Shown here in pieces: positions 1 through 9,182 of a DNA stretch of 64,000 nt (position 1 is its first letter; each line of letters starts with the position of its first letter). The position numbers and the translations under genes were made by a program. Origin of the DNA: Rubrivivax sp. (GTDB taxonomy: Bacteria; Pseudomonadota; Gammaproteobacteria; Burkholderiales; Burkholderiaceae_C); assembly GCA_022842595.1 (NCBI GenBank), contig JALHPF010000005.1:95281-159280 (forward strand), in the 5' to 3' direction. The notes under the pieces were generated by a model that was not told the DNA's origin, did not search any database, and was given only the letters and a program-made list of their open reading frames with translations.

Positions 1-705
1 CAGGACAAGATTGACTTCACTTCGCTGATGCCCTGGCCTGGCAACCTCGTGTGCGCCGAGGGGCGCTACGTCGAGGGGTCCGCGGAGAAGCGTGCGGCGA
101 TCTTCATCGGCCCGGAGTTCGGCACGGTGGCACGCCCCGACTTGGTGGCGGCGGCGCGCGAGGCCGGCGACGCAGGGTTCGACGTTCTGATCGCCTGCGC
201 GTTCAACTACGACGCCCAATCGTCGGAGTTCGACAAGCTCGGGCGCATCCCGGTCCTCAAGGCGCGGATGAACGCCGACCTGCACATGGCCGAGGACCTG
301 AAGAACACGGGCAAGGGCAACCTGTTCGTCATCTTCGGCGAGCCAGACATCGACATCCTCGACGCCGGCGACGGCCGGGTGCAGGTGAAGGTGAACGGCG
401 TGGACGTGTTCCACCCCAACACCGGCGAGGTGCGAAGCGACGGCGCCGACGGCATCGCCTGCTGGTTCATCGACACCGACTACAACGAGGAGAGCTTTTT
501 CGTCCGTCATGCCTACTTCCTGGGCGCCAGCGATCCGTACAAGGCGCTTAAGACGACGCTGAAGGCCGAGATCGACGTCGATGCGTGGGCTACGCTCAAC
601 AGCGACACCTCGCGTCCGTTCGACAAGCCCAGGTCCGGCCGCATCGCGGTGAAGGTGATCAACCATCTGGGGGACGAGGTGATGAAGGTCTTCAGGGTCG
701 CTTGA
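1..705 (+). CDS. Site-specific DNA methyltransferase, C-terminal part (5' end outside window)
   Basis: The reading frame is open from base 1, so only the last 234 residues are visible. They resemble the C-terminal region of large site-specific DNA methyltransferases of the Mod/N6-adenine type, in the segment after the catalytic domain. A run around residues 38-110 (IFIGPEFGTV, then LKARMNADLHM and FVIFGEPD) is what I recognise from that family. The SAM-binding and catalytic motifs would lie to the left and cannot be checked. The next gene starts 115 bases downstream, after a perfect palindrome. The methylase probably provides the modification activity for the ATPase-helicase/Vsr genes that follow, which is inference from proximity. 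Family assignment is fairly confident. Target base and specificity are unknown. Confidence 0.7.
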   Translation, partial: QDKIDFTSLMPWPGNLVCAEGRYVEGSAEKRAAIFIGPEFGTVARPDLVAAAREAGDAGFDVLIACAFNYDAQSSEFDKLGRIPVLKARMNADLHMAEDLKNTGKGNLFVIFGEPDIDILDAGDGRVQVKVNGVDVFHPNTGEVRSDGADGIACWFIDTDYNEESFFVRHAYFLGASDPYKALKTTLKAEIDVDAWATLNSDTSRPFDKPRSGRIAVKVINHLGDEVMKVFRVA

Positions 706-746
706 TGGGCAACGGGAAGCAATCGATTGATGCCTGCCGACTTGGA

Positions 747-767
747 CTGGCTCACCTGGTGAGCCAG
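747..767. promoter_or_regulatory. Perfect palindrome, candidate operator before the kinase/flavoprotein operon
   Basis: Two perfect 10-base arms, CTGGCTCACC and GGTGAGCCAG, flank a single T. The element lies between the methyltransferase stop (705) and the GTG start at 821. Its position fits an operator or controller-protein site, or a short hairpin in the leader. No T-tract follows, so it does not look like an intrinsic terminator. No regulator gene is adjacent. Confidence 0.4.
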
Positions 768-820
768 GTGGTCGCTACATTGCGCTCTGACTTGGGTGAA
801 GACCGGAGCAGGAGAGACTT

Positions 821-1432
821 GTGGTGACGCTGAAGCCACACGCGAAGAATCGTCGCGTGCAAGTGGATAGGATCGAGATACTCGGGGTTTTCGGATCTGG
901 CAAGACGACGCTTGCTCACCGGCTTGCAGGCGACAAGCTTCGGGTGCTTGCCGAGAGCCATGAACAGAACGCCTTCTGGGGAGACCGGCGAGCTGGCAAG
1001 ACTCTTGGGTTCCTGCCGTACGACCTGTCGTTCCTCCTGCAGCACGCCCATGTCGTCGCTATGGCAGATGGCACCGGAATGCGATTCTGCGACTGGTCCT
1101 TCGCGTCAGACCGGTTGTGGGCCTCAATGCGTCTCGGTCACGAGCTTCCTGCATATGAAGCTGTCCACCGACTGATCCTGAAACGAGTGGGACAGCCGCT
1201 GGGCTACCTCTACTTGAAGCACCCGGTGAAAGAGATCGTTTCTCGCTTGGTTCAGCGTCGGAGGGAGCAGGAGGCAAGTTTCACTGAACAAGTTGCCGTT
1301 GCAGCTCAGCGGCTTGAGGAACTAGTAAAGGCCTTGCCAATGGATCGGGTTCTCACCGTAGGCGATGACGTGGCCCTGGGCGCGGTCAACGCCTGGGTCA
1401 TTGAAACAAGGAGGGCGGCAAGCGATGGCTGA
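821..1432 (+). CDS. Deoxynucleoside-kinase-like P-loop protein
   Basis: This 203-residue protein has a P-loop near its N-terminus (GVFGSGKTTLA, about residues 23-33). A later segment, DWSFASDR, occupies the place of the ERS/DRS substrate-base motif of deoxynucleoside kinases. A positively charged stretch with repeated arginines (QRRREQE) could be the lid. The length suits the deoxynucleoside/thymidylate kinase fold, which phosphorylates nucleosides or nucleotides in the cytoplasm. The start is GTG at 821, with GGAG at 811-814; GTG at 824 is an alternative. The 3' end overlaps the next gene by 8 bases, so the two are probably translated together. The substrate is unknown. A role in altering nucleotide pools during phage infection is inference from the island context. 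Confidence 0.6.
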   Translation: MVTLKPHAKNRRVQVDRIEILGVFGSGKTTLAHRLAGDKLRVLAESHEQNAFWGDRRAGKTLGFLPYDLSFLLQHAHVVAMADGTGMRFCDWSFASDRLWASMRLGHELPAYEAVHRLILKRVGQPLGYLYLKHPVKEIVSRLVQRRREQEASFTEQVAVAAQRLEELVKALPMDRVLTVGDDVALGAVNAWVIETRRAASDG

Positions 1433-3593
1433 CAGAAGCAGTGCCGCGGCCGACCTGCTGAAGACTTACCGCGTAGATGGAACGCCTCTCTACGTCATCG
1501 GCACGTTCGATACTGGCGTGACGGTCTTCAGCCAGCAGATTCGTGCCTTGAATCTGGCTTGGGCCGCAGTCGAGGCCGAGCTTGTGCCGGCCTCCGCTGA
1601 ATCCCCTGCGGTCGGGCGTTGCCGATGCAAGGTGGCGGTGATCGGCGCGGGCTTTGCCGGGCTTTCCGTTACTGCAGGCCTTCTCTCCAAAGGTGCGGAC
1701 GCGGAAATCACAGTCTTCGAGCAGCGCGACGCACTCCTTCCCCTCCAACAGGGCAGCGACTCCAGATGGCTGCACCCTCGAATTTACGACTGGCCCAGGA
1801 AGGGTAGCCAGGCAAGCGTCGCCATGCTCCCCGTGCTCAATTGGACCGCAGCGCGTGCCTCCGACGTCGTCGTACAGGTGCTGGCGGAGTGGAAAAAGGT
1901 CCTGACCGCGTCCGACCGGATCCGTCCGACCCTCTATTGCAATGCACGGCACTTGCAGATTCACGAGACGAGCGGGATCAGCCAACTGATGATCGAGTGG
2001 GTCGGTGAACGGCGTAGCGTTGTCGACGGTACAGCGCTGAATGAGCCCGAGATCTCAGCGATCGGCAGGTCCGACACGTTTGATCTGGTGATCTTGGCTG
2101 TCGGCTTCGGGCTTGAGCGCGATGGTGCTCTCTCCTACTGGCGGAACGAGACCATTGGCCAGCCCAGCTTGGATCAGCCTCGTCGGGCTTTCCTGGTCTC
2201 GGGCCAAGGCGATGGCGCCATGATCGACCTCTTGCGGCTACGCATATCGCAATACCGACAGGATCGCATCCTGGACGAGTTGTTCTACGGCAGGTCGGCG
2301 CTGCTGCAATCCATCCAGGCCTTGCATCAGATATACGGGGACGATCAGCACAAGAGCGGACTATTCGCGGAGCTTGAGTCATTGGAGCGCGACACCGCAA
2401 CAAGCGCCGATTTCAGGGAAGTCCGTGAGGACCTGTTCCGCCGACTCCGCAGGGACACCGATGTGATCCTGCGACTGCAAGTGAAGAAGCTGTCTCAGCT
2501 CTTCGATCCTGCTACTGCAAGGATTTCGTTCCAGAACAAGCTTCTCGTCTTTTTTCTATACAAGTGCGGCGGTTTTGTACCCTCGGCGCTCAATGAGGAC
2601 AAGTTGCTCCGTCAGCATGGCATCGCTCCGGAGCGCGTTGTCCGTCGACACGGAACCCTTCGCGACGATCAGCTGAAGGAGCTTCTTTCCGAGAAGCTCT
2701 ACCAAGCGATCGAGACGCGCAGGGGCAAGGCAAAGCCTGACCCGTTTTCGCAGTCGGACCAGGTGCGTTGGCCGGGTGGCTACTTCGATGTCCTCGGCAA
2801 GAGCAAGGACAGCGGCAAGGTTGGTGAACAGCAGCGTGCCCACTGGCGCAAGGAATACCTTCCTGGGCCTACCCAGCTGCTGGCGAGTGCATTCTGCAGT
2901 GCCTTGGCTGGCTTCTTGCGCTCACGCCATCCGAAGCCGGGTCGCCTGCGAGTCGCCCTTCACCGTGCGGTTGCCTTCGGAAACGAGGAGCTTCTTCAGC
3001 AGGCCTGCGACTACCAGGGAACAGCGGACGCCAGAGGCGATAGGTCGGCTGCCGCTCGGACCTTTCCTGCAGAGAATGGAACGATCGGACTTGCATACCA
3101 ATGCCGCCGCATCGTGCGGTCCGCCCGTGCCGTCAAGCCATTGAGGTTGAACGAGGCGATGAAGCCACTCAAGCTGCATGCCGCGTCAAGGCTGATGTCG
3201 AAGGAGGTCGGATTTGTCCTGGCCATTCCGCTTCTTGAGCCCGAACACGCTACTGGCTTTACGGCACCTTCCCCGGTGGCAGGTGTCATCTATGTCGACA
3301 GTCAAGCTCCTGGCTTCTTCATCGAAGACAAGGAACTCCGAGAACTGGTCGCGATGGCTGCTGAGTTCGTCGAGGTACTTACTCGTACCGACAAGAGCCC
3401 CGTCGACCGCATTCGAAATATCAGGCTGTCAGACCTTGGTGTTGCCGCGCGGCCGCCGGGGCGACTTCCGAAGAGCCTGGCGGGTATCCTGGATCTAGTC
3501 ATGGATGTGGAGCCACCCCGTTCATCAGCGCCACTGCAGATCAACTACGACTACTCGGACTTCTATCCCGTCCAGACGGCGAGCGCAAAGTGA
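1425..3593 (+). CDS. FAD/NAD(P)-binding protein with C-terminal GAF-like domain
   Basis: The protein has 722 residues. The ATG at 1425 is preceded by AAGGAGG at 1408-1414 and overlaps the upstream stop. Residues 15-55 form a short module with a QQIRALNLAWA motif that I do not recognise. A Rossmann dinucleotide-binding motif follows (GAGFAG, residues 74-79), with an acidic residue about 25 positions later (TVFEQRD). The central 350 residues carry no motif I can name. Residues 590-655 (PVAGVIYVDS, then a DKELRELVAMAA helix) match the pattern of a GAF domain core. Flavin or nicotinamide nucleotide binding is well supported; catalysis is not. It is the middle gene of three coupled genes (kinase-like, this one, DUF3850). 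It may be a sensor or redox enzyme of an uncharacterised conflict system, but that is inference. Confidence 0.6.
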   Translation: MADRSSAAADLLKTYRVDGTPLYVIGTFDTGVTVFSQQIRALNLAWAAVEAELVPASAESPAVGRCRCKVAVIGAGFAGLSVTAGLLSKGADAEITVFEQRDALLPLQQGSDSRWLHPRIYDWPRKGSQASVAMLPVLNWTAARASDVVVQVLAEWKKVLTASDRIRPTLYCNARHLQIHETSGISQLMIEWVGERRSVVDGTALNEPEISAIGRSDTFDLVILAVGFGLERDGALSYWRNETIGQPSLDQPRRAFLVSGQGDGAMIDLLRLRISQYRQDRILDELFYGRSALLQSIQALHQIYGDDQHKSGLFAELESLERDTATSADFREVREDLFRRLRRDTDVILRLQVKKLSQLFDPATARISFQNKLLVFFLYKCGGFVPSALNEDKLLRQHGIAPERVVRRHGTLRDDQLKELLSEKLYQAIETRRGKAKPDPFSQSDQVRWPGGYFDVLGKSKDSGKVGEQQRAHWRKEYLPGPTQLLASAFCSALAGFLRSRHPKPGRLRVALHRAVAFGNEELLQQACDYQGTADARGDRSAAARTFPAENGTIGLAYQCRRIVRSARAVKPLRLNEAMKPLKLHAASRLMSKEVGFVLAIPLLEPEHATGFTAPSPVAGVIYVDSQAPGFFIEDKELRELVAMAAEFVEVLTRTDKSPVDRIRNIRLSDLGVAARPPGRLPKSLAGILDLVMDVEPPRSSAPLQINYDYSDFYPVQTASAK

Positions 3594-3856
3594 AGACCCA
3601 TACCCTCAGAAGCTGGCCTCAGTTCTTCGAACCGATCGTCACCGGCAATCGCACTCATGAACTTCGACGGAATGATCGCGACTTCAAGGTCGGAGACACG
3701 CTGGAGTTGCATGAGTTCGAGCCAAGTACTGCCACTTACACAGGGCGGACATGCCGTGTGTCAATCACGTCCATGACGTCTGCGGAGGAGCCGTGTGCCG
3801 TCTCTGCCGAGGCGCTCAATCCGGCGTTCTGCATTTTGAGCGTGCGGCTTGCCTGA
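3590..3856 (+). CDS. DUF3850 (ASCH/PUA-like) domain protein
   Basis: This 88-residue protein fits the DUF3850 pattern along its whole length: a LRSWPQFFEPI start, then THELRRNDRDFKVGD, an acidic LELHEFEP strand and a YTGRTC turn. DUF3850 belongs to the ASCH/PUA-like fold, which binds RNA or modified nucleotides. It starts with GTG at 3590 inside the stop of the flavoprotein gene (GTGA overlap), so translation is almost certainly coupled. The partners are a nucleoside-kinase-like protein and a dinucleotide-binding protein. A nucleic-acid- or nucleotide-sensing role is plausible but not shown. Confidence 0.7.
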   Translation: MKTHTLRSWPQFFEPIVTGNRTHELRRNDRDFKVGDTLELHEFEPSTATYTGRTCRVSITSMTSAEEPCAVSAEALNPAFCILSVRLA

Positions 3857-3982
3857 ATGCTGAACGGGAAAGGATGTCGTGACGAACGGCGGCGCTCCAC
3901 CCGAGCGCTCGACCCCTTGGTTTTGCAAGCAAGGAAGCTAAACCGATTGAGGGGCGCTACCTGACGAGTGACGGGGACAAGA

Positions 3983-6900
3983 ATGGCGTCTGATCTACCC
4001 GCAGCGCTCAAGGCTTACGTCGAGCTCCACAACCAGGGGCTGCTGAATGCCTACGCGGCGCACAAGTCCCTGATCCGCGAGCATCACGGGATCGAGCAGA
4101 CGGTGATGGCCGGCGGCTACGGCTACCGCCAGATCCTCGAGCTGGTCCAGAACGGAGCCGATGCGATCCTGGAGGCGCACGAGTCCGGCCTTGCCGCACG
4201 GTCCCGCAGCCGCGTCCAGGTGCTGCTCAGAGGCAGTCGCCTCTACGTTGCCAACACCGGAGCCCCGCTGAGCCATGACGGTGTCGGCGCGCTGCTGAGC
4301 TCGCATTCCTCGCCGAAGCGCGGCAACCAGATCGGCCGATTCGGGCTCGGCTTCAAGTCGCTGCTGGCGCTCGGCGGCACGATCGACCTGTTCACCCGGA
4401 ACTCAGGCGCAATCCGCCTTGATCCGCCTCGCTGCCGACGGATGCTCAGCGAGAGGTTCGAGGTGGCGAACGCACCTGGCCTCAGGCTGGCCTGGCCGCT
4501 GGAGGACAGCGAGCGCCTCGACGACCGTGAACTGATGGGCCTCGGGTGGGCGGAGACGGTAGTGCGCGTCGGCGTCGGATCCGAGGAGACCCTGGAGCAC
4601 CTGAAGCAGGAGATCCGATCGTTTCCTGCAGAGTTCCTGCTTTTCTTCCCCGTGCCCGTCGAACTGGTGCTGGACGAGGGCGACCAGCCTGCACGCGAAC
4701 TCGGTGTCCAGGTAGACGGGGAGAGGCTGGTTCTGCAGGACGGCAAGGAGACCTCGCGCTGGCTCGTGGCGCGACGCGAGGTCCGGGTCGCCGACCCCAA
4801 GGCATTGGCGGATGCGACTCACATCCACGCGCGGGATTCGGTCCCCGTGACGTGGGCCGTGCCGGTCGAAGGGCGACGCGAGGAGGCAGGCCGGTTCTGG
4901 GCCTTCTTCCCGACGCATACGCCGACGTTCATGCGCGGCATCCTCAATGCGCCCTGGAAGCTGAACAGCGACCGCAACGCCATCATCGGCGGCGAATGGA
5001 ACCGCGCGCTCATGTCCGAGGTTGCAGCGCTCGTGGCCGAGACGATGCCGTCGCTTCGCACGGACGACGATCCCGCACTGCCGCTGGACGCGTTTCCGCG
5101 ACAGCTCGATCGCCGCGACGACGATGCAGCCCCTCTGGTGGAGGCGCTCTGGAAGGCGATCGAGACGGCACCTGTCATCCCTGATGCCACGGGAACACTC
5201 CGTGAAGCCGCCATGCTATTGAGGCATCCACGCGAGAGTGAGGAATTGGCGAGGCAGTGGCAGGCACTGGCAGCCTCAAGTACCGCGGCCGGTCTCGTGC
5301 ACCCAAAGTGTCACGATCGTCTGCGTTCCGCGAGGCTCGATGCCCTTGCGCGCCGGCTTGCCGAGCGAGTCGAGGAGCAGGGTACGAAGAACCTCAGGCG
5401 ATGCAGCGTCGAGTCGTGGTTTGCCGTCGTTGCCTCTTCCGATGCAGCACGCGCCATCGAAGTCCTCGGACTGGCGAAGGCATTCGCCGAGGATTGCAAG
5501 CCCGTCGAGTGGGCGGGCGTACGGGACGGCCTGCAGATCATTCCTGACACCGGCGGGGCCTTGAAGTCGCCGCCGCAGGTCATGCTGGCCCCGGAGGGCA
5601 CCCGGGTGGCGGGCCTGTCTGTGGTCGACGCCAGGCTTCAGGCCGATGACACGGCCCGTTCGATCTTGACCGCGGTGCTCGGGGTGCGACCGCTTGGCGA
5701 TCAGATCTGGGATGAGCTTCTCGGAGAACGGCTGTACGCGGTTCCGCCCCAGCCGCCAGCGGCGGCGGACAACGGCTGGCGGAGGTTCTGGGAGACTTTG
5801 AGGGAGGCACCGGCTGGAGTCCGCGCCGGCTTCATCCTGGCGCACAGGGTTCACATCCACGTAAGGCGTGCAGACGGGTCATGGACAAGGCCGGCGGACG
5901 TGTTGCTGCCCGGCGGGATCGTTGCGCCTGACGATCAGTCGGCCAGCAGGCTGATGCTCGCGGACCTGGGTACGCATGCCCTGGACTTGGACGCGCTTGC
6001 AAGATTGGGGGTGAGACCGGTGCCGGAGGGCAGCATTGGCCCCGGGAGCTACGAGACCGTGCGATCTGTGGTCCTTGATGACTGGCTGGAACACTGCCGA
6101 GGCCTGTACAAGAGCACGCACTCGAACTCCGCGTCATGGAACTATCTCGAGCCACGCTTCATGGCCATGCCGGCCGGTTTCCCACTGCTTCCGAAACTGG
6201 ATGGCGTCGCGAACGCGAGGCTGAGCAGGCACTACCTCGAACGTCTGGCGAAGGGCGAGTTCCGGGCGCGTATCAAGGTCGGGCACTGCACGATGAGCGT
6301 CTACCCGGAGATCGAGGTAGCACATCCGCTCGAGTGGCTCCTGCTGCGCCATGGCTGTTTCGAAATTGGCGGGCACGTGGTGCGCCTCTCCGCGATTGCC
6401 GACCGCCGCAACAGTTCAGTCTGGCTCGAGTTGCCTGGGTGGAGCGACGCCATGCAGCCAGTCATCGAGACGCTGGGAGCCGCACTTCCGGCAGTGCCCT
6501 CCACAGCGGCGGAGCGCCGGACGCTGTGGCTCGCGCTGATCGACACGCTTGCAAGTCCTGAGTCGATTGCCGATCCATCCCTTTCGCGGATATGGAGCGA
6601 CGCGGCAGCCGACGCTGTCGTGCCCTCGGCCCTGCCCGGCAGCAGCGGCCGAGTGCGTCTAGCTGAGGTCTTCGTGACGACTTCCGTCGACCTTGCACGG
6701 CGTATGCGGCTGACGGGCCAGACCGTGGTGACGCTGGAAGAGAACACGCTGGAGATCTGGCTGAAACAAGGTGCCCGGAATCTTGCCGAGTTCGTAAGGC
6801 CGGAGTGGACTGAGGCAACTGGACCAGTTTCCCCGCTCTCTTCCCTTTTGCCTGAACTCGCAGAGGCGTTCGACCCGGCTCAGGCCAGCGCAGCGCGCGG

Positions 6901-8728
6901 TCTGGCGGTTTCGGGACTTCGTTTGAGGCTGGCGGATGACGCGGAGCTGATTCCCTGCCTCATATGGAACGAGACCCTGCTTCTCGATCTGGAGCAGCTG
7001 AGTGCAATGTCCCGCTCCGACCGGCTGCGGGTGATGCTGGACGAAGCGTCTGCTGCGGGACTGCTGCGCATGTCCACGTTGGAGGCAATGGACCTGCTCG
7101 CCAATCGGCGGGTGGACGAGCTCAGGGGCGCGGTGCGAAGTGCGGCCACGCTCCCTGAGCGGCTTCTGCTGGCCTTGGGAGGTCGGCGCGAGCCGCTAAT
7201 CGCCGCGCTGGGCGCCGCAGGGCAGCTCGAAGTCGTCCAGGCCTGTGGTGAGAGGCAGCTTGCCGAGCTCGTGCTTGCACACCTTGGGCCGGCGGTCCTC
7301 GTCTCGCTGCGGGACGATCTCGACTCCGAGGGGCTGCGCCCGCCCTCGCGGTGGAGCGGTCAGGAAGCAAGGGCCTTCGTGGCAGCGATTGGCTTCCCTG
7401 ACAGCTTCGCAAGTTCGCCTGAGGCGAGGCGGGACGCGGAAGAGATGATCGCGGGACCCATCGAACTGCCTCCGCTGCATGACTTCCAGTGCGAGGTGCT
7501 CGAGGGAGTGAAGTCGCTTCTCGAATCGGGAAACGGGCGAAGACGTGCGGTCGTGAGCCTTCCGACCGGGGGCGGCAAGACCCGCGTGACCGTGGAAGCC
7601 GCGGTGCACCTGGTGCTCGCGCCAGAGGGGAGCCGGCGAAGCGTGATCTGGGTGGCGCAGACGGACGAACTTTGCGAGCAGGCCGTACAGGCCTTTCGCC
7701 AAGTCTGGCTCAACGTCGGCGCGGCGAGGACCGGGCTGCGCATCGTTCGGCTCTGGGGCGGCAATCCGACCCCTGCGCCTCAGGATCCGGCCAAGCCTGT
7801 CGCGATCGTCGCCTCGATCCAGACGCTCAACGCGCGGTTCTCCGCCCAGGAGCTGGCATGGCTGAGAAGACCCGGCTTGGTCGTCGTCGACGAGTGCCAT
7901 CACGCAATCACGCCAAGCTACACGAACCTGCTCCGCTGGCTAGACGCAGAGGCGCCCCGGCCAGGAGCTCCGGCAAGGGAAGAGCCGCTGATCATCGGCC
8001 TGAGCGCCACGCCGTTCCGGACCGACGACGACGAGTCGAGCCGGCTCGCCCGGCGATTCGACGGTCGATGGCTTCCGCATGATCAGGAGGCGCTCTATCA
8101 GCGGCTTCGCGCGCAGGGGGTCCTTGCAGAACCCGTCTACGAAGGACTGCAATCGGGCACCGCGCTTTTGCCGGACGAGGCAGACCGCCTCGCGCGCCTG
8201 CCGGTCCCGTGGGAGGGTCTCGACTTCGAGAACCTGCTCGAGGCCATCAACCAGCGCCTTGCAGGTGACGCGAAGCGCAACGAAAGGCTTGTGCAGTACC
8301 TGCAGGGTTGCGACGAGCGGTCTATCCTCTTCTTCGCCAACTCGGTGTCGCATGCGCACGAGATGGCGGTCCGGCTCAACTTGGCGGGAGTGCCCGCGGC
8401 GGCTGTCAGCGGTGCAAGTCCGAGTGCCGCGAGGCGGGACTTCCTGGGCCGGTTCCAGCAAGGCGCCGTGCGCGTGTTGTGCAACCATAGCGTCCTGACG
8501 ACCGGCTTCGACGCACCCAGGACGGACATGGTGCTCATCGCGCGGCAGGTCTTCAGTCCCGTGCACTACATGCAGATGGTCGGCCGCGGCCTGCGCGGCG
8601 AAGCGAACGGCGGCACCGCACGGTGTCGCGTGGTCACCGTACTGGACAACCTGGGGCGATTCCAGGACCGACACCCGTACCATTACTGCAGGCGGTACTT
8701 CGAGGCGCAGTTGTCCGAGACGGGCTGA
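3983..8728 (+). CDS. HSP90/sacsin-type ATPase fused to SF2 helicase (restriction-associated)
   Basis: The protein has 1,581 residues. The N-terminal 300 residues form a GHKL ATPase of the sacsin/HSP90 type. The N-box is ELVQNGADA (residues 53-61), a degenerate G1 box reads NTGAPL, and the glycine lid is IGRFGLGFKS (117-126). A long middle region has no motif I recognise. The C-terminal 400 residues are an SF2 helicase: PTGGGKT (1194-1200), DECH (1303-1306), a SATPF motif III and a QMVGRGLRG motif VI. ATG at 3983 is chosen because GGGGAC precedes it; GTG at 3968 is possible. A Vsr-type nuclease gene starts nine bases downstream. GHKL ATPases combined with SF2 helicases and Vsr-like nucleases are known from comparative genomics of restriction systems. 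A DNA translocase working with the Vsr protein and the methyltransferase at 1-705 is the likely role. Confidence 0.8.
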   Translation: MASDLPAALKAYVELHNQGLLNAYAAHKSLIREHHGIEQTVMAGGYGYRQILELVQNGADAILEAHESGLAARSRSRVQVLLRGSRLYVANTGAPLSHDGVGALLSSHSSPKRGNQIGRFGLGFKSLLALGGTIDLFTRNSGAIRLDPPRCRRMLSERFEVANAPGLRLAWPLEDSERLDDRELMGLGWAETVVRVGVGSEETLEHLKQEIRSFPAEFLLFFPVPVELVLDEGDQPARELGVQVDGERLVLQDGKETSRWLVARREVRVADPKALADATHIHARDSVPVTWAVPVEGRREEAGRFWAFFPTHTPTFMRGILNAPWKLNSDRNAIIGGEWNRALMSEVAALVAETMPSLRTDDDPALPLDAFPRQLDRRDDDAAPLVEALWKAIETAPVIPDATGTLREAAMLLRHPRESEELARQWQALAASSTAAGLVHPKCHDRLRSARLDALARRLAERVEEQGTKNLRRCSVESWFAVVASSDAARAIEVLGLAKAFAEDCKPVEWAGVRDGLQIIPDTGGALKSPPQVMLAPEGTRVAGLSVVDARLQADDTARSILTAVLGVRPLGDQIWDELLGERLYAVPPQPPAAADNGWRRFWETLREAPAGVRAGFILAHRVHIHVRRADGSWTRPADVLLPGGIVAPDDQSASRLMLADLGTHALDLDALARLGVRPVPEGSIGPGSYETVRSVVLDDWLEHCRGLYKSTHSNSASWNYLEPRFMAMPAGFPLLPKLDGVANARLSRHYLERLAKGEFRARIKVGHCTMSVYPEIEVAHPLEWLLLRHGCFEIGGHVVRLSAIADRRNSSVWLELPGWSDAMQPVIETLGAALPAVPSTAAERRTLWLALIDTLASPESIADPSLSRIWSDAAADAVVPSALPGSSGRVRLAEVFVTTSVDLARRMRLTGQTVVTLEENTLEIWLKQGARNLAEFVRPEWTEATGPVSPLSSLLPELAEAFDPAQASAARGLAVSGLRLRLADDAELIPCLIWNETLLLDLEQLSAMSRSDRLRVMLDEASAAGLLRMSTLEAMDLLANRRVDELRGAVRSAATLPERLLLALGGRREPLIAALGAAGQLEVVQACGERQLAELVLAHLGPAVLVSLRDDLDSEGLRPPSRWSGQEARAFVAAIGFPDSFASSPEARRDAEEMIAGPIELPPLHDFQCEVLEGVKSLLESGNGRRRAVVSLPTGGGKTRVTVEAAVHLVLAPEGSRRSVIWVAQTDELCEQAVQAFRQVWLNVGAARTGLRIVRLWGGNPTPAPQDPAKPVAIVASIQTLNARFSAQELAWLRRPGLVVVDECHHAITPSYTNLLRWLDAEAPRPGAPAREEPLIIGLSATPFRTDDDESSRLARRFDGRWLPHDQEALYQRLRAQGVLAEPVYEGLQSGTALLPDEADRLARLPVPWEGLDFENLLEAINQRLAGDAKRNERLVQYLQGCDERSILFFANSVSHAHEMAVRLNLAGVPAAAVSGASPSAARRDFLGRFQQGAVRVLCNHSVLTTGFDAPRTDMVLIARQVFSPVHYMQMVGRGLRGEANGGTARCRVVTVLDNLGRFQDRHPYHYCRRYFEAQLSETG

Positions 8729-8737
8729 GACACGAGC

Positions 8738-9160
8738 ATGGCGGACATCGTCGACACAGCGACACGCTCCCGGATGATGAGGTCCATCCGCGGGCGGGAC
8801 ACGGCGCCTGAGCGCATCGTGCGAAGGTACCTTCATGGAGCAGGGCTCCGGTTCCGCCTGGGCGGGGCCGGCCTTCCTGGGCGCCCCGATATCGTGCTGC
8901 CGCGGCATCGCGTGGCACTGTTTGTCCACGGCTGCTTCTGGCATAGACATGAGGGGTGTCGGTTCACCACGACACCGGAAGCCAATGCCGACTTCTGGAG
9001 GACGAAGTTCGCGCGCAACGTAACGCGCGACGCTTTGAACGAGAACAGGCTGGAGTCCCTGGGCTGGCACTGGTTGGTCATATGGGAGTGCGAGACGTCC
9101 GACGTCTGCGCACTTGACAAGCTCGTGTGGAAAGTGCTCTCGATGCCAACAGTCTGTTGA
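8738..9160 (+). CDS. vsr: Very short patch repair (Vsr)-type endonuclease
   Basis: The 140-residue protein is full length for the Vsr family. It shows the N-terminal RSRMMRSIRGRDTAPE segment, then PGRPDIVLP with the metal-binding aspartate, FVHGCFWHRH with the family histidines, and a GWHWLVIWEC strand near the end. Classical Vsr nicks beside T:G mismatches at Dcm-type sites and partners a cytosine-5 methylase. No cytosine methylase is visible here. The gene starts nine bases after the ATPase-helicase gene. Both points suggest it supplies nuclease activity to that ATPase-helicase rather than mismatch repair. Family assignment is secure; the change of role is inference. Confidence 0.85.
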   Translation: MADIVDTATRSRMMRSIRGRDTAPERIVRRYLHGAGLRFRLGGAGLPGRPDIVLPRHRVALFVHGCFWHRHEGCRFTTTPEANADFWRTKFARNVTRDALNENRLESLGWHWLVIWECETSDVCALDKLVWKVLSMPTVC

Positions 9161-9182
9161 GGCAGGGAGATGGCGCGCCACC

